Of a DNA stretch of 64,000 bases, positions 15,341 through 22,919 are shown one piece after another. A model generated the notes under the pieces. That model had not been told where the DNA came from, ran no database searches, and saw only the letters and a program-made list of their open reading frames with translations. Where the stretch lies: assembly GCF_000621785.1 (NCBI RefSeq), contig NZ_KK211347.1, positions 248,001 through 312,000 of the forward strand, written 5' to 3'. Numbering within the stretch: position 1 is the first letter of the stretch; each line of letters opens with the position of its first letter. A program made the translations under genes and the position numbers. This DNA is from Ruminococcus flavefaciens ND2009. Its GTDB lineage: Bacteria > Bacillota > Clostridia > Oscillospirales > Ruminococcaceae.

Positions 15341-17284
15341 ATGAAAAAAACAGCAGTATTCAAACGAATGGCAGCAGGTATCATCGGTTCTGTTCTTTCT
15401 CTGGGCTTTGCAGGGGGAGTCATACCGTCGGCAGCTCCTGTCATTGCAGCAGAAAACGCATTCGAGTTTCCCGATAACTACAACATGGATACGGGTATGT
15501 ATGAATATGAGTTCCATGATGCGTTAGTCTACAGGGTAGACGCAAATATCGGCGATATTACAATTCAACTTTTACCTTCAAGGGGCGGTAATTTCTTCAG
15601 CTATGATGATATGAAGGTCATACATCTGTCTTCATTTTCGAGATCGAGATACATTGAGTGGGCTGAAAAATATGAAGAGGAAAATTACCAGCTTGCCCTT
15701 GATCTGATGCCTCAGTCGAGGGTGAATATCAAATTTGCAGCTCTTAACGAGTATGATGATATTACCACTCCTCTGGGATACATGGGCGGTCCCCGTGATA
15801 ATGAATATAATGAATATTATGTGTCCAGGATCCTTTCCATAACGGACCCGAATGAGCATATCTACGGCGATATAAACGATGACAAGGTTATCGACTCCTT
15901 CGATGTCATCACCTATCAGAAGTATATCGCAGACAATCTCTCGGAGGAACTCACCTCGGATCAGTTCCTGAATGCTGACATTGACATGGATACCGAGATA
16001 ACAAAGGAAGATATGCAGCAGGTAAGAGATTTCGTTCTGGGCAGCACAAAGGAGTTCAACGGCGCTTCCAATATAGGCAGTATCCGTCTTGATGATACTG
16101 TCACGGTTGAGGCATCAGAGGGCAGGGAGATCGACGATGACTTCGCAAAGGCTGAAATGAACTTCGGCGTTGATCTGCTGAAGAAGTGCTATGAGGACGA
16201 GGGTGAGAAAAAGGGCAATCTGCTCCTGTCGCCCCTTTCCATTTCCTCTGCACTTTCAATGACCGCAAACGGCGCTGACGGCGAGACCTTTGACGAGATG
16301 GAAAAGGTGCTGGGAGACGGTCTCTCCGTAGACGACATCAACAATTACATGGCTAAGTATATCAGCTCTCTTCCCGATGAGAAGAAGGAAAAGGTCTACC
16401 TTGCAGACTCTATCTGGTTCAAGGACATTCCCACTCTTAAAGTGTACGATGAGTTCCTGGAGACCAACAAGAAGTACTACAACGCCGAGATATACAAGAG
16501 TCCTTTTGATCTGAGCACGATCAAGGACGTGAACAGCTGGGTAAACAAGAATACAAAGGGCATGATACCCACACTCCTGAAAGAGGACGGCATAAAAGAA
16601 AATACAATGATGATGCTGATAAATACCCTTTATTTCGAGTCGGAATGGGCGAGACCCTATACCAGTTCGTCTGAAGGCGTGTTCACTGACCTTGAGGGCG
16701 TCGTGCACAACATCAAGTGTCTGAACAGCAAGGAGTATCAGTATTTCGATCTGGGCAATGCAGACGCCTTCAAGAAGCCCTATGTAAACGAGAATTACAG
16801 CTTTGTGGGCATACTTCCTCATGAGGACGTGGATTTTGACAGCTTTATACAGGAGCTTGACGGAAAGGCTCTTGTTGACGGACTGAAGGAATATGAGGAT
16901 CCTGATACTCTGGATCTTTTCGTAATGATACCCAAGTTCAAGTACAACTATGACAAGTCTCTGAAGGAGATCCTTCCCCTGCTGGGAATGGAAAAGGCAT
17001 TCTCTCCTGATGCTGCTGACTTCTCAAAGATGAACGATCTGTCTGTTGAGGGAGCGCTTCCTCTTTACATAGACGATGTTATTCACAAGACCAAGATAGA
17101 GGTAACGGAAAGGGGCACAAAGGCAGCTGCGGTAACATCTGTAACCATGGGCGGAGGTGCAGGTATGCCCGTTGAGAAGAAGACTATACACATTGATCTT
17201 GACAGACCCTTCGTTTACATGATAGTTGACAAGAACAACGTTCCGCTGTTCATCGGCGCAGCAACTCAGCTTGAGCAAAAGTAA
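15341..17284 (+). CDS. Secreted dockerin-serpin (serine/cysteine protease inhibitor)
   Basis: A 647-residue exported protein. The signal peptide covers residues 1-37 (cleavage near VIAAEN). Residues 40-170 are an unrecognised acidic/tyrosine-rich domain. A dockerin lies inside the chain (about 175-235: GDINDDKVIDSFDVITYQKY, DIDMDTEITKEDMQQV). Residues 270-645 form a full serpin: NLLLSPLSISSALSMTANGA, INTLYFESEWARPY, and the hinge ERGTKAAAVTS followed by DRPFVYMIVDKNNVPLFIG. Counting from hinge Gly592 (P15) gives a P1-P1' of Gly606-Ala607, so the target likely prefers small residues. The hinge AAA supports an inhibitory serpin. It would guard a cellulosome from proteases. Clostridial dockerin-serpins are known; here the dockerin precedes the inhibitor. 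Confidence 0.92.
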   Translation: MKKTAVFKRMAAGIIGSVLSLGFAGGVIPSAAPVIAAENAFEFPDNYNMDTGMYEYEFHDALVYRVDANIGDITIQLLPSRGGNFFSYDDMKVIHLSSFSRSRYIEWAEKYEEENYQLALDLMPQSRVNIKFAALNEYDDITTPLGYMGGPRDNEYNEYYVSRILSITDPNEHIYGDINDDKVIDSFDVITYQKYIADNLSEELTSDQFLNADIDMDTEITKEDMQQVRDFVLGSTKEFNGASNIGSIRLDDTVTVEASEGREIDDDFAKAEMNFGVDLLKKCYEDEGEKKGNLLLSPLSISSALSMTANGADGETFDEMEKVLGDGLSVDDINNYMAKYISSLPDEKKEKVYLADSIWFKDIPTLKVYDEFLETNKKYYNAEIYKSPFDLSTIKDVNSWVNKNTKGMIPTLLKEDGIKENTMMMLINTLYFESEWARPYTSSSEGVFTDLEGVVHNIKCLNSKEYQYFDLGNADAFKKPYVNENYSFVGILPHEDVDFDSFIQELDGKALVDGLKEYEDPDTLDLFVMIPKFKYNYDKSLKEILPLLGMEKAFSPDAADFSKMNDLSVEGALPLYIDDVIHKTKIEVTERGTKAAAVTSVTMGGGAGMPVEKKTIHIDLDRPFVYMIVDKNNVPLFIGAATQLEQK

Positions 17285-17298
17285 TACAGCGCATAATG

Positions 17299-17342
17299 AA
17301 AAGGACCTCAGATCCTTCGTGATCTGAAGTCCTTTTCTGTTT
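17299..17342. terminator. Bidirectional terminator between serpin and PH-domain gene
   Basis: A 16-base stem with one mismatch (17299-17314 with 17321-17336), AAAAGGAC..GATC / GATC..GTCCTTTT, between convergent genes. Confidence 0.8.
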
Positions 17343-17349
17343 GTAAGGT

Positions 17350-17850
17350 TCAGTAAAGCTTTGACTGTATGACCTGATAGGCTTTGTACAGGGGAACGTC
17401 CTCATCGGGGATACGTTCACGCCTTCCCAAAAGGAAGCCTGCGGCGCTTTTTATGCCTGTTGCCTTATCGTTCAGCACTATTTCTCCGTTGTTTTCCACA
17501 TCAATGGTCATACGCATACGGAACTCTGTGTACGCGGCGCCGCGGCTGGGGTGGCGGTGGCGCTTATAGGGCTCTATGCGGACATCGTTGATGTCACTGA
17601 GGGCGATGGTATCCCTTTTCCAGAGACGCTTTATGGTAAGTTCGCTGTCCTCTACGATAAGGGTGGTGCCCACTGCCTGTTCGATGAAGTACAGCAGGGA
17701 ACAGACCAGCGATACAGCCAGGAACGGCAGTGATAACAATATTAATTTCAATGAGTATACGGAAATAAACATTAGCGCAAAGAACAGCAGCATAGCTGCA
17801 AGTGTGATTAAAAGGACTGTTTTGGTCTCATGCCTTATTTTGAAGATCAT
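17350..17850 (-). CDS. Small membrane protein with bacterial PH-like domain
   Basis: A 166-residue protein. Two adjacent hydrophobic segments (about residues 14-32 and 36-56) are followed by a cytoplasmic region, TLIVEDSELTIKRLWKRDTIALSDINDVRI, the typical strand pattern of bacterial PH (YdbT/bPH) domains. It ends PDEDVPLYKAYQVIQSKLY. The 19833 gene product has the same plan and a nearly identical ending (PDEDVKLYQAYKCYLH), so the two are paralogues bracketing this locus. ATG 17850 follows GGGGAGG. The gene has a perfect-consensus promoter divergent from the MBL/LytTR operon. Function unknown; possibly senses or scaffolds at the membrane. Confidence 0.75.
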   Translation of the reverse strand: MIFKIRHETKTVLLITLAAMLLFFALMFISVYSLKLILLSLPFLAVSLVCSLLYFIEQAVGTTLIVEDSELTIKRLWKRDTIALSDINDVRIEPYKRHRHPSRGAAYTEFRMRMTIDVENNGEIVLNDKATGIKSAAGFLLGRRERIPDEDVPLYKAYQVIQSKLY

Positions 17851-17878
17851 TATGATCGCCTCCCCGGTGTTTTTACTG

Positions 17879-17907
17879 ATTATACAGCCATAAGCAGGCG
17901 ATGTCAA
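17879..17907 (-). promoter_or_regulatory. Consensus promoter of the PH-domain gene
   Basis: On the minus strand: TTGACA (17907-17902), 17 bases, TATAAT (17884-17879), both perfect. Confidence 0.85.
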
Positions 17908-17918
17908 CAGGTTTTCCG

Positions 17919-17978
17919 TAAGTTGCGTTTTTCAGGGGGTAAGTTGCATTGACAGGGAATTGCTCCGTATGTTATCAT
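17919..17978 (+). promoter_or_regulatory. Candidate LytTR direct repeats and adjoining promoter
   Basis: TAAGTTGCG (17919-17927) and TAAGTTGCA (17940-17948) are direct repeats separated by exactly 12 bases, the spacing known for LytTR-family sites ([TA][AC][CA]GTTN[AG][TG], 12-13 apart). The second repeat touches a TTGACA -35 (17949-17954) that has a weak -10, TATCAT (17973-17978), as expected for an activated promoter reading toward the LytTR operon. They also lie 11 bases behind the -35 of the divergent PH gene. Confidence 0.55.
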
Positions 17979-18044
17979 ATATATGGTACGAACAGGCTGT
18001 GTGTGTTCAGATTAGAGGGAAGAGGAGCATTTCCCGTTCTTGTA

Positions 18045-18073
18045 TTGAACATTGCCGTATTATGTGATACAAT
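18045..18073 (+). promoter_or_regulatory. Second promoter of the MBL/LytTR operon
   Basis: TTGAAC (18045-18050), 17 bases, TACAAT (18068-18073). Confidence 0.65.
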
Positions 18074-18106
18074 GAAATGTACACACAGCGAAGGAGCTGA
18101 TGGCGC

Positions 18107-18883
18107 GTGGATGAAAACAGAATAAAGATCACATGGTACGGCACAGCCTCTGTTCGGATCGCGTCGGAGAATTCGCAGCTCCTGATCGATCCGTTCATCC
18201 CCTTTCCCGACAGCAGAGTAAAGATACCTGCGGACGCCTATTCCGATTGCCGCCATATACTTGTCTCTCACGGTCATTACGACCATATCGGCAGCATCAT
18301 GGAGATAGTCCGCAGAGATACCGCTGTCTACTGCACTAAGGCTCCCTATAATACCCTTTGCAGAAAGGGTGTTAAAAAGCATAATCTTCATCTTATAAAA
18401 GCAGGAGCAGTCATCACTGTGGGTGATTTTAAGATCACAGCCTATAAAGGGAACCACATAAGACTGAACGGCTGGGACTGCCTGAAAGCTCTGTGCAGCA
18501 GACGGGTGAGGAAAAATCACAGGGGTATCATGAAAAAAGTGATGAAGTTTACATCATGCCTTGAGAAAAAGGAGACCCTGTGCTATCTCGTCGAGGCATT
18601 CGGCAAGCGCATACTGATACTTGGCAGCCTTGCTCTTGCAGGGGATATTACTTATCCTAAGGGCGCCGATCTGGTACTTTTACCCTATCAGGGCTCCGAT
18701 AAGCTCTGCGAGACAGCTGAAGAGATATATGAAAGGCTCATGCCGAAGGCTGTCCTGCTCACACATTTCGACGATACATTCCCGCCATTCAGCACCGAGG
18801 TGGACACCTCGGAAATAGATGAGCAGCTGAATGGGCGTACAAGGGTATATAAGCTCCGCCAGGGAAGCTCGATAATAATATGA
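18107..18883 (+). CDS. MBL-fold metal-dependent hydrolase
   Basis: A 258-residue cytoplasmic protein of the metallo-beta-lactamase fold (UlaG/YtnP-like branch). It shows the N-terminal TWYGTASVRI strand, LLIDPF, the metal-binding motif SHGHYDH (about residues 48-54), and a late LLTHFDD. The start is GTG 18107 with AAGGAG 10 bases upstream; the ATG at 18100 hits a stop after four codons. Reaction unknown; such proteins may act as phosphodiesterases or lactonases. It is the first gene of an operon continuing with LytTR, DUF3021 and PH-domain genes, so it may make or destroy a signal or belong to the stress response controlled there. Confidence 0.82.
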   Translation: MDENRIKITWYGTASVRIASENSQLLIDPFIPFPDSRVKIPADAYSDCRHILVSHGHYDHIGSIMEIVRRDTAVYCTKAPYNTLCRKGVKKHNLHLIKAGAVITVGDFKITAYKGNHIRLNGWDCLKALCSRRVRKNHRGIMKKVMKFTSCLEKKETLCYLVEAFGKRILILGSLALAGDITYPKGADLVLLPYQGSDKLCETAEEIYERLMPKAVLLTHFDDTFPPFSTEVDTSEIDEQLNGRTRVYKLRQGSSIII

Positions 18884-18923
18884 CACCACACAACTTTACA
18901 AACTACTAAAGCGGAGGCAGATC

Positions 18924-19373
18924 ATGAAAATAATAATCGAATCCCCTCAGCCCGATGAAGAGGACTCTGTTATAATCAGATGCGCGTCCCCGGATCAGCG
19001 GCTGGTCTCCATGCTGCTGTCCTTTCAGACTGCTAATACCGAGCTCACAGGCTATCTCGATGACAAGATAGTCAGGCTGGATTACAGGGACGTATACTAC
19101 TTTGAAGCCAATGAGAACCGTGTTTTTGCATACTATCAGTCAGAGGTCTATGAGGTGAAATACAAGCTCTATGAGCTTGAGGAGCTTTTCAGCCCTATGG
19201 ACTTTGTGCGATGTTCAAAGTCAATGATCGTGAACATGGAAAAGATAGAGTACCTTTCACCGCTGTTCAGCGGAAAGCTGGAGGCACATCTGAAAAACGG
19301 CGAAAAAGTCGTGATCTCACGGCAGTATGTGCACAGTCTCAAGGTTAAGCTGGGTATTGAGGAGGTTGAATGA
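18924..19373 (+). CDS. LytTR-family DNA-binding transcriptional regulator
   Basis: A 149-residue protein with no receiver domain. The C-terminal LytTR domain (about residues 48-146) is clear: VRLDYRDVYYFEANENRVFAYY, then FVRCSKSMIVNMEKIEYLSP and VVISRQYVHSLKVKL. The first 45 residues resemble the short N-terminal strand region of stand-alone LytTR regulators. GGAGG precedes ATG 18924. The next gene overlaps its stop by one base and encodes a DUF3021 membrane protein, the usual partner of such regulators, which is thought to modulate them at the membrane. The direct repeats at 17919-17948 are the natural candidate for its binding site, giving autoregulation. Confidence 0.92.
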   Translation: MKIIIESPQPDEEDSVIIRCASPDQRLVSMLLSFQTANTELTGYLDDKIVRLDYRDVYYFEANENRVFAYYQSEVYEVKYKLYELEELFSPMDFVRCSKSMIVNMEKIEYLSPLFSGKLEAHLKNGEKVVISRQYVHSLKVKLGIEEVE

Positions 19374-19819
19374 TGATAAAGGAGTTCTTTATTTCATTAT
19401 TGCATTATTTTGTGGATATTACAACGGCTGTTCTCATAGCGGCAGCTATCTTCCTGACCGTATCGGGTCAGCAGATGGACAGCGTGATACTGTGGGAGAT
19501 ACTTCTCAGCGGTCTCATAACAGCCCTGCCCTCGGCCGTGCTGCTGTGCTGTGATACCAAAAGTCCCAGGCTTTCGCTGATACTGTGGATAGTTCACTTT
19601 ATAGTGATATTCTGCGTGACACTGCTGCTGCTGAAAGCATTCGGCTGGTGCAGCATAACACCTCTGACTGTTGCGGGGACCTTTTTGGCGGTGGTGTTCA
19701 TCTATCTCTTTACCTGCTCTGTGCATTATCTCATCGACAAGAAGCATACGGCGATCATGAACAAGCAGCTTCAGAAGCGCTATGCGAAGACAGAAAAGAA
19801 CGGTGAGAAAACAAACTGA
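19373..19819 (+). CDS. DUF3021 four-helix membrane protein, LytTR partner
   Basis: A 148-residue integral membrane protein with four predicted helices (about residues 11-30, 40-60, 67-85, 95-120) and a basic tail (HTAIMNKQLQKRYAK). Size, topology and position directly after a LytTR gene match the DUF3021 family. It shares one base with the LytTR stop (TGATG), with GGAGG 7 bases upstream of 19373. The ATG at 19370 is an alternative. It probably holds or senses for the LytTR regulator; molecular mechanism not established. Confidence 0.85.
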   Translation: MIKEFFISLLHYFVDITTAVLIAAAIFLTVSGQQMDSVILWEILLSGLITALPSAVLLCCDTKSPRLSLILWIVHFIVIFCVTLLLLKAFGWCSITPLTVAGTFLAVVFIYLFTCSVHYLIDKKHTAIMNKQLQKRYAKTEKNGEKTN

Positions 19820-19832
19820 CGGGGTGATGTGA

Positions 19833-20423
19833 ATGAAGTTCAGTATAAGGCATTATTCCGGAATTTTTGACATGGGTACTATTATCCCGCTTGTGGCTGC
19901 CCTGATCGTTTTTCTTCTTTACGTTTTTTTCGACCTGAATATTACCGATGTAATGCCGACTATTGTTCTCATGCGTTTTCTGGCAGTCTGCGGTATCGTT
20001 GAGGTACTGTTCATAGTCCTGCGCATTGCCGAGTTCATCTATGGAGCGAGGATCTTCGTGGAGGAGGACCACCTTGACGTAAAGATGCTGCTGAGACGGA
20101 GAAGGCTTTATTACGCGGAAATAGAGGATGCAAAGTACGGTCACTATGAAGTAAGCAGGAACAACCGCGGACGCAAAGAGCGGTCAGACTCGCTGCTTTA
20201 TAAGATGTTTGCCGATGATGAGAAAAAGGAGGTCCGTGCGGAACTGACCTTTTTTCTTGCCTCGGGGAAGAAATTCCGCCTCAATGATAATGCCACAAAT
20301 TATGTGTGGAAACAGAAAAAGTGGATCACAGACCCAGACCTTGATCCCGATGAGGACGTAAAGCTCTATCAGGCGTATAAGTGCTATCTGCACGCCTGCC
20401 GACAGTTCCTGACCAGACAATAG
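19833..20423 (+). CDS. Membrane protein with PH-like domain, paralogue of the 17350 gene
   Basis: A 196-residue protein: hydrophobic segments at about residues 16-34 and 44-62, then IFVEEDHLDVKMLLRRRRLYYAEIEDAKYG, a bacterial PH-type strand pattern, and the ending PDEDVKLYQAYKCYLHACRQF. It starts 13 bases after the DUF3021 stop with a GGGGTGATGTGA site, so it is the last gene of the operon. An insert of basic and acidic residues (about 106-135) distinguishes it from the shorter copy. Role unknown; the shared ending with the divergent gene suggests the two proteins work together. Confidence 0.72.
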   Translation: MKFSIRHYSGIFDMGTIIPLVAALIVFLLYVFFDLNITDVMPTIVLMRFLAVCGIVEVLFIVLRIAEFIYGARIFVEEDHLDVKMLLRRRRLYYAEIEDAKYGHYEVSRNNRGRKERSDSLLYKMFADDEKKEVRAELTFFLASGKKFRLNDNATNYVWKQKKWITDPDLDPDEDVKLYQAYKCYLHACRQFLTRQ

Positions 20424-20430
20424 ACCGATA

Positions 20431-20462
20431 AAGGCAGCCCTGACGGCTGCCTTAGCTTTTTT
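20431..20462 (+). terminator. Rho-independent terminator of the LytTR operon
   Basis: AAGGCAGCC (20431-20439) / GGCTGCCTT (20445-20453), 5-base loop, then AGCTTTTTT. Confidence 0.88.
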
Positions 20463-20590
20463 GCGGCTGCTCCCGCAGAGGGGGGAGGGCTGCGAAGCAG
20501 AGAACGTTATCGGATTGGGAAAACGCAAAACACTATCACGCTTTCCGCAGGCTGTCTAAGTTTAATATATACAAATTGTATTTTAGTTTT

Positions 20591-20659
20591 ATTTGTTACC
20601 AACAAATACTGCGCCGGCAATAAGTGAAAAAGCTTTAAACTGGTTGACAAAAGCTTTTT
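20591..20659 (+). promoter_or_regulatory. Two inverted repeats around the upstream polysaccharide promoter
   Basis: ATTTGTT-ACC-AACAAAT (20591-20607) and AAAAAGCTTT (20627-20636) / AAAGCTTTTT (20650-20659). The second pair brackets the -35 box at 20644-20649. Candidate operators for the polysaccharide cluster. Confidence 0.45.
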
Positions 20660-20672
20660 TTACGAGTATAAT
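20644..20672 (+). promoter_or_regulatory. Upstream promoter of the polysaccharide cluster
   Basis: TTGACA (20644-20649), 17 bases, TATAAT (20667-20672). Confidence 0.8.
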
Positions 20673-20761
20673 ATTAGTATGCACATGCTATAAGGATACA
20701 GTAGTTCCCTGTTGTCCCTTTGTATACCCTTACAAATTAAGATATACTTATATATATAATC

Positions 20762-20791
20762 TTGACAAAGGGCAGAGGGATGTATTATAAT
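20762..20791 (+). promoter_or_regulatory. Downstream promoter of the polysaccharide cluster
   Basis: TTGACA (20762-20767), 18 bases, TATAAT (20786-20791), 118 bases after the first promoter. Confidence 0.75.
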
Positions 20792-20817
20792 ATATTGTAA
20801 TGATTATGACGTTTTAC

Positions 20818-20853
20818 GCTGAGTATATAATAGCTGCCGGCGTTTTTCGTTTT
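20818..20853 (+). terminator. Possible weak attenuator in the cluster leader
   Basis: ACGCTG can pair with CGGCGT (6 bp, one wobble) across a 16-base loop, followed by TTTTCGTTTTT. It is weak alone but sits early in a long leader, as an attenuator would. Confidence 0.35.
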
Positions 20854-20912
20854 TATTGCAAATTCAGTTAGCAAAATTCAGTCGCTGCAATATGCAGTGC
20901 AGACGAAAATAT

Positions 20913-20996
20913 ATCCCGGTATGTCAGGGGCATGATTTCAGCACGAAGATCACTGTCCTAAGAGGATATGACCTGACCCTGCCGGGCGGATAGGAG
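20913..20996 (+). promoter_or_regulatory. Structured leader RNA before the polysaccharide operon
   Basis: A long-range stem closes 72 bases just before the first gene: CCCGG (20915-20919) with CCGGG (20982-20986) and GTCAGG (20923-20928) with CCTGAC (20972-20977). Inside is a small hairpin, TCCT-AAG-AGGA. Immediately 3' is GGATAGGAG, whose GGATA can pair with TATCC at the 5' base of the stem, giving an alternative fold that would mask the ribosome site. I do not recognise a known riboswitch or the Bacillus EAR element. Confidence 0.55.
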
Positions 20997-21008
20997 AGTT
21001 GACGTTAA

Positions 21009-22295
21009 ATGTTTGTTAACAAGAACGGCATTAAACCATTTGAAAAGAAGATCTGGCTTGCATCACCTACAATGCACGGAGATGAGCAGAAGTGGGTGAA
21101 TGATGCATTTGAGAAAAACTGGATAACAACTGCGGGCGAAAATGTAAACGAGGTCGAAAAGCTCGTTGCCGAGTATGCAGGTGTAAAGTATGCTGTGGCG
21201 CTTTCTTGCGGAACAGCTGCACTTCACCTCGCTACAAAGCTTGCAGGTGAAAAGCTTTATGGACAGGCTAAGCCGGACTGCGGTACGCTCCGGGGGCACA
21301 AGGTATTTTGCTCGGATATGACATTCGATGCTACTGTGAACCCCGTTGCGTATGAGGACGGCGAGGCTGTTTTTATTGATACGGAGCCTGACACATGGAA
21401 TATGTGCCCCGAGGCACTGGAAAAGGCTTTCGAGCTCTATCCCGATGTCAAGCTGGTGGTCATTGCTCACCTCTACGGTATCCCCGGAAAGATCGACAGG
21501 ATAAGAGAGATATGCGATAAGCACGGTGCTCTTATCGTTGAGGATGCAGCCGAGTCCTTCGGCGCTAAATACAAGGGTAAGGAAACAGGCTGCTTTGGCG
21601 ATTACAGCGCTATCAGCTTTAACGGAAACAAGATAATCACCGGCTCAACAGGCGGTATGTTCCTTACAGACAGCAAGGACGACGCCGATAAGGTGCGCAA
21701 GTGGTCTACTCAGTCAAGAGAGGCTGCTCCCTGGTATCAGCATGAGGAGATCGGCTATAACTATCGTATGTCCAATGTCATCGCAGGCATTGTCCGCGGT
21801 CAGATGAATTATCTGGACGAGCATATCGCTCAGAAGAAGGCGATATATGAGCGCTATAAGGAGGGCTTCAAGGGTCTTCCTGTCACAATGAACCCCTTCG
21901 ACGAAAAGAACAGCGAGCCCAATTACTGGCTCAGCTGTATGCTCATAGACAAGACGGCAATGTGCAGACAGGTCCGCAGCGAGAATGAGCCTATGTACAT
22001 TTCCGAGCAGGGCAAGACCTGCCCTACCGAGATCCTTGAGACTCTCGCAAGCTTCAATGCAGAGGGACGTCCGATATGGAAGCCTATGCATATGCAGCCA
22101 ATTTACCGCATGAACGGTTTTGTTACCGCCAACGGAAACGGCAGAGGTCAGTCCAATGCCTATATTGACCGCGGCGAAGCCCTGGATACAGGCGCTGACA
22201 TTTTTGAGAGAGGTCTTTGCCTCCCCAGTGATAACAAGATGACTGCCGAGGAGCAGGATACCATAATCGAACTTATCAGGAGTTGTTTTGAATAA
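21009..22295 (+). CDS. DegT/DnrJ/EryC1 sugar aminotransferase (PglE-like)
   Basis: A 428-residue PLP-dependent aminotransferase that would convert a UDP-4-keto-6-deoxy sugar to the 4-amino sugar. Key features: ALSCGTAALHLA (PLP phosphate site), VEDAAESFGA with Asp179 for the pyridine nitrogen, and ISFNGNKIITG with Schiff-base Lys208. The next two genes encode PglC-like and PglD-like proteins, which makes a UDP-diacetylbacillosamine-type pathway likely. The first enzyme of that route, the PglF-type 4,6-dehydratase, is not in this window. ATG 21009 has TAGGAG 12 bases upstream, rather far, right behind a structured leader. First gene of the 17-kb cluster; overlaps the next start. Confidence 0.9.
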   Translation: MFVNKNGIKPFEKKIWLASPTMHGDEQKWVNDAFEKNWITTAGENVNEVEKLVAEYAGVKYAVALSCGTAALHLATKLAGEKLYGQAKPDCGTLRGHKVFCSDMTFDATVNPVAYEDGEAVFIDTEPDTWNMCPEALEKAFELYPDVKLVVIAHLYGIPGKIDRIREICDKHGALIVEDAAESFGAKYKGKETGCFGDYSAISFNGNKIITGSTGGMFLTDSKDDADKVRKWSTQSREAAPWYQHEEIGYNYRMSNVIAGIVRGQMNYLDEHIAQKKAIYERYKEGFKGLPVTMNPFDEKNSEPNYWLSCMLIDKTAMCRQVRSENEPMYISEQGKTCPTEILETLASFNAEGRPIWKPMHMQPIYRMNGFVTANGNGRGQSNAYIDRGEALDTGADIFERGLCLPSDNKMTAEEQDTIIELIRSCFE

Positions 22296-22915
22296 TGTAT
22301 GCAAAGTTTTTTAAGCGTATGCTGGACTTTACGCTTTCACTTGGCGCAATAATCATACTTTCGCCCATACTTATCGTTCTGACAGTGGTGGGAGCAGCAG
22401 CGATGGGCGGAAACCCTTTCTTTACCCAGGATCGTCCCGGAAAAAGAGAAAAAATATTCAAGCTTATCAAGTTCCGCACCATGAACAATAAGAAAGACAA
22501 GAACGGAAAACTCCTTCCCGATGAAAAGAGACTTACTTCCTACGGCAAGTGGCTCAGAAGCACCAGTCTTGATGAGCTCCCGGAGCTGTTCAACATTCTC
22601 AACGGCGATATGTCTATTGTGGGTCCCAGACCCCTGCTGGTAAAGTATCTTCCCAGATACAACAAGGAGCAGCACAGACGCCACAAGGTAAGACCGGGAC
22701 TTACGGGCCTTGCTCAGGTCAACGGAAGAAACGCCCTTACCTGGGAGGAAAAGTTCAGATATGATGTTAAGTATGTGGATCATATAACATTCATCGGCGA
22801 TGTTAAGATCATCATTGATACATTCAAGATCGTGCTTCACCGTTCCGGCATAAGCTCCGACACAAGCGCGACTATGGAAGAGTTTATGGGTACTTCCGAG
22901 ACTGCGGGCAAGTAG
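22295..22915 (+). CDS. Initiating phosphoglycosyl transferase (PglC/WecP-type bacterial sugar transferase)
   Basis: A 206-residue membrane enzyme that loads the first sugar phosphate onto undecaprenyl phosphate. One N-terminal reentrant hydrophobic segment (LDFTLSLGAIIILSPILIVL), then FTQDRPGKREKIFKLIKFRTM, LDELPELFNILNGDMSIVGPRPLL and RPGLTGLAQVNGRN. These are the signature stretches of small monotopic phosphoglycosyl transferases, including the Asp-Glu catalytic dyad in the DELP motif. At about 200 residues it is the minimal PglC form, lacking the membrane domain of WbaP. Start overlaps the aminotransferase stop (TAATG). Its acceptor sugar is probably the amino sugar made by the neighbours. 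Confidence 0.92.
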   Translation: MYAKFFKRMLDFTLSLGAIIILSPILIVLTVVGAAAMGGNPFFTQDRPGKREKIFKLIKFRTMNNKKDKNGKLLPDEKRLTSYGKWLRSTSLDELPELFNILNGDMSIVGPRPLLVKYLPRYNKEQHRRHKVRPGLTGLAQVNGRNALTWEEKFRYDVKYVDHITFIGDVKIIIDTFKIVLHRSGISSDTSATMEEFMGTSETAGK

Positions 22916-22919
22916 ATCT

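Noticed and set aside
20818-21008. Bacillus EAR element or c-di-GMP-I riboswitch in the polysaccharide leader
   Set aside because: The characteristic conserved bases of either class are not recognisable, although a structured element is present.
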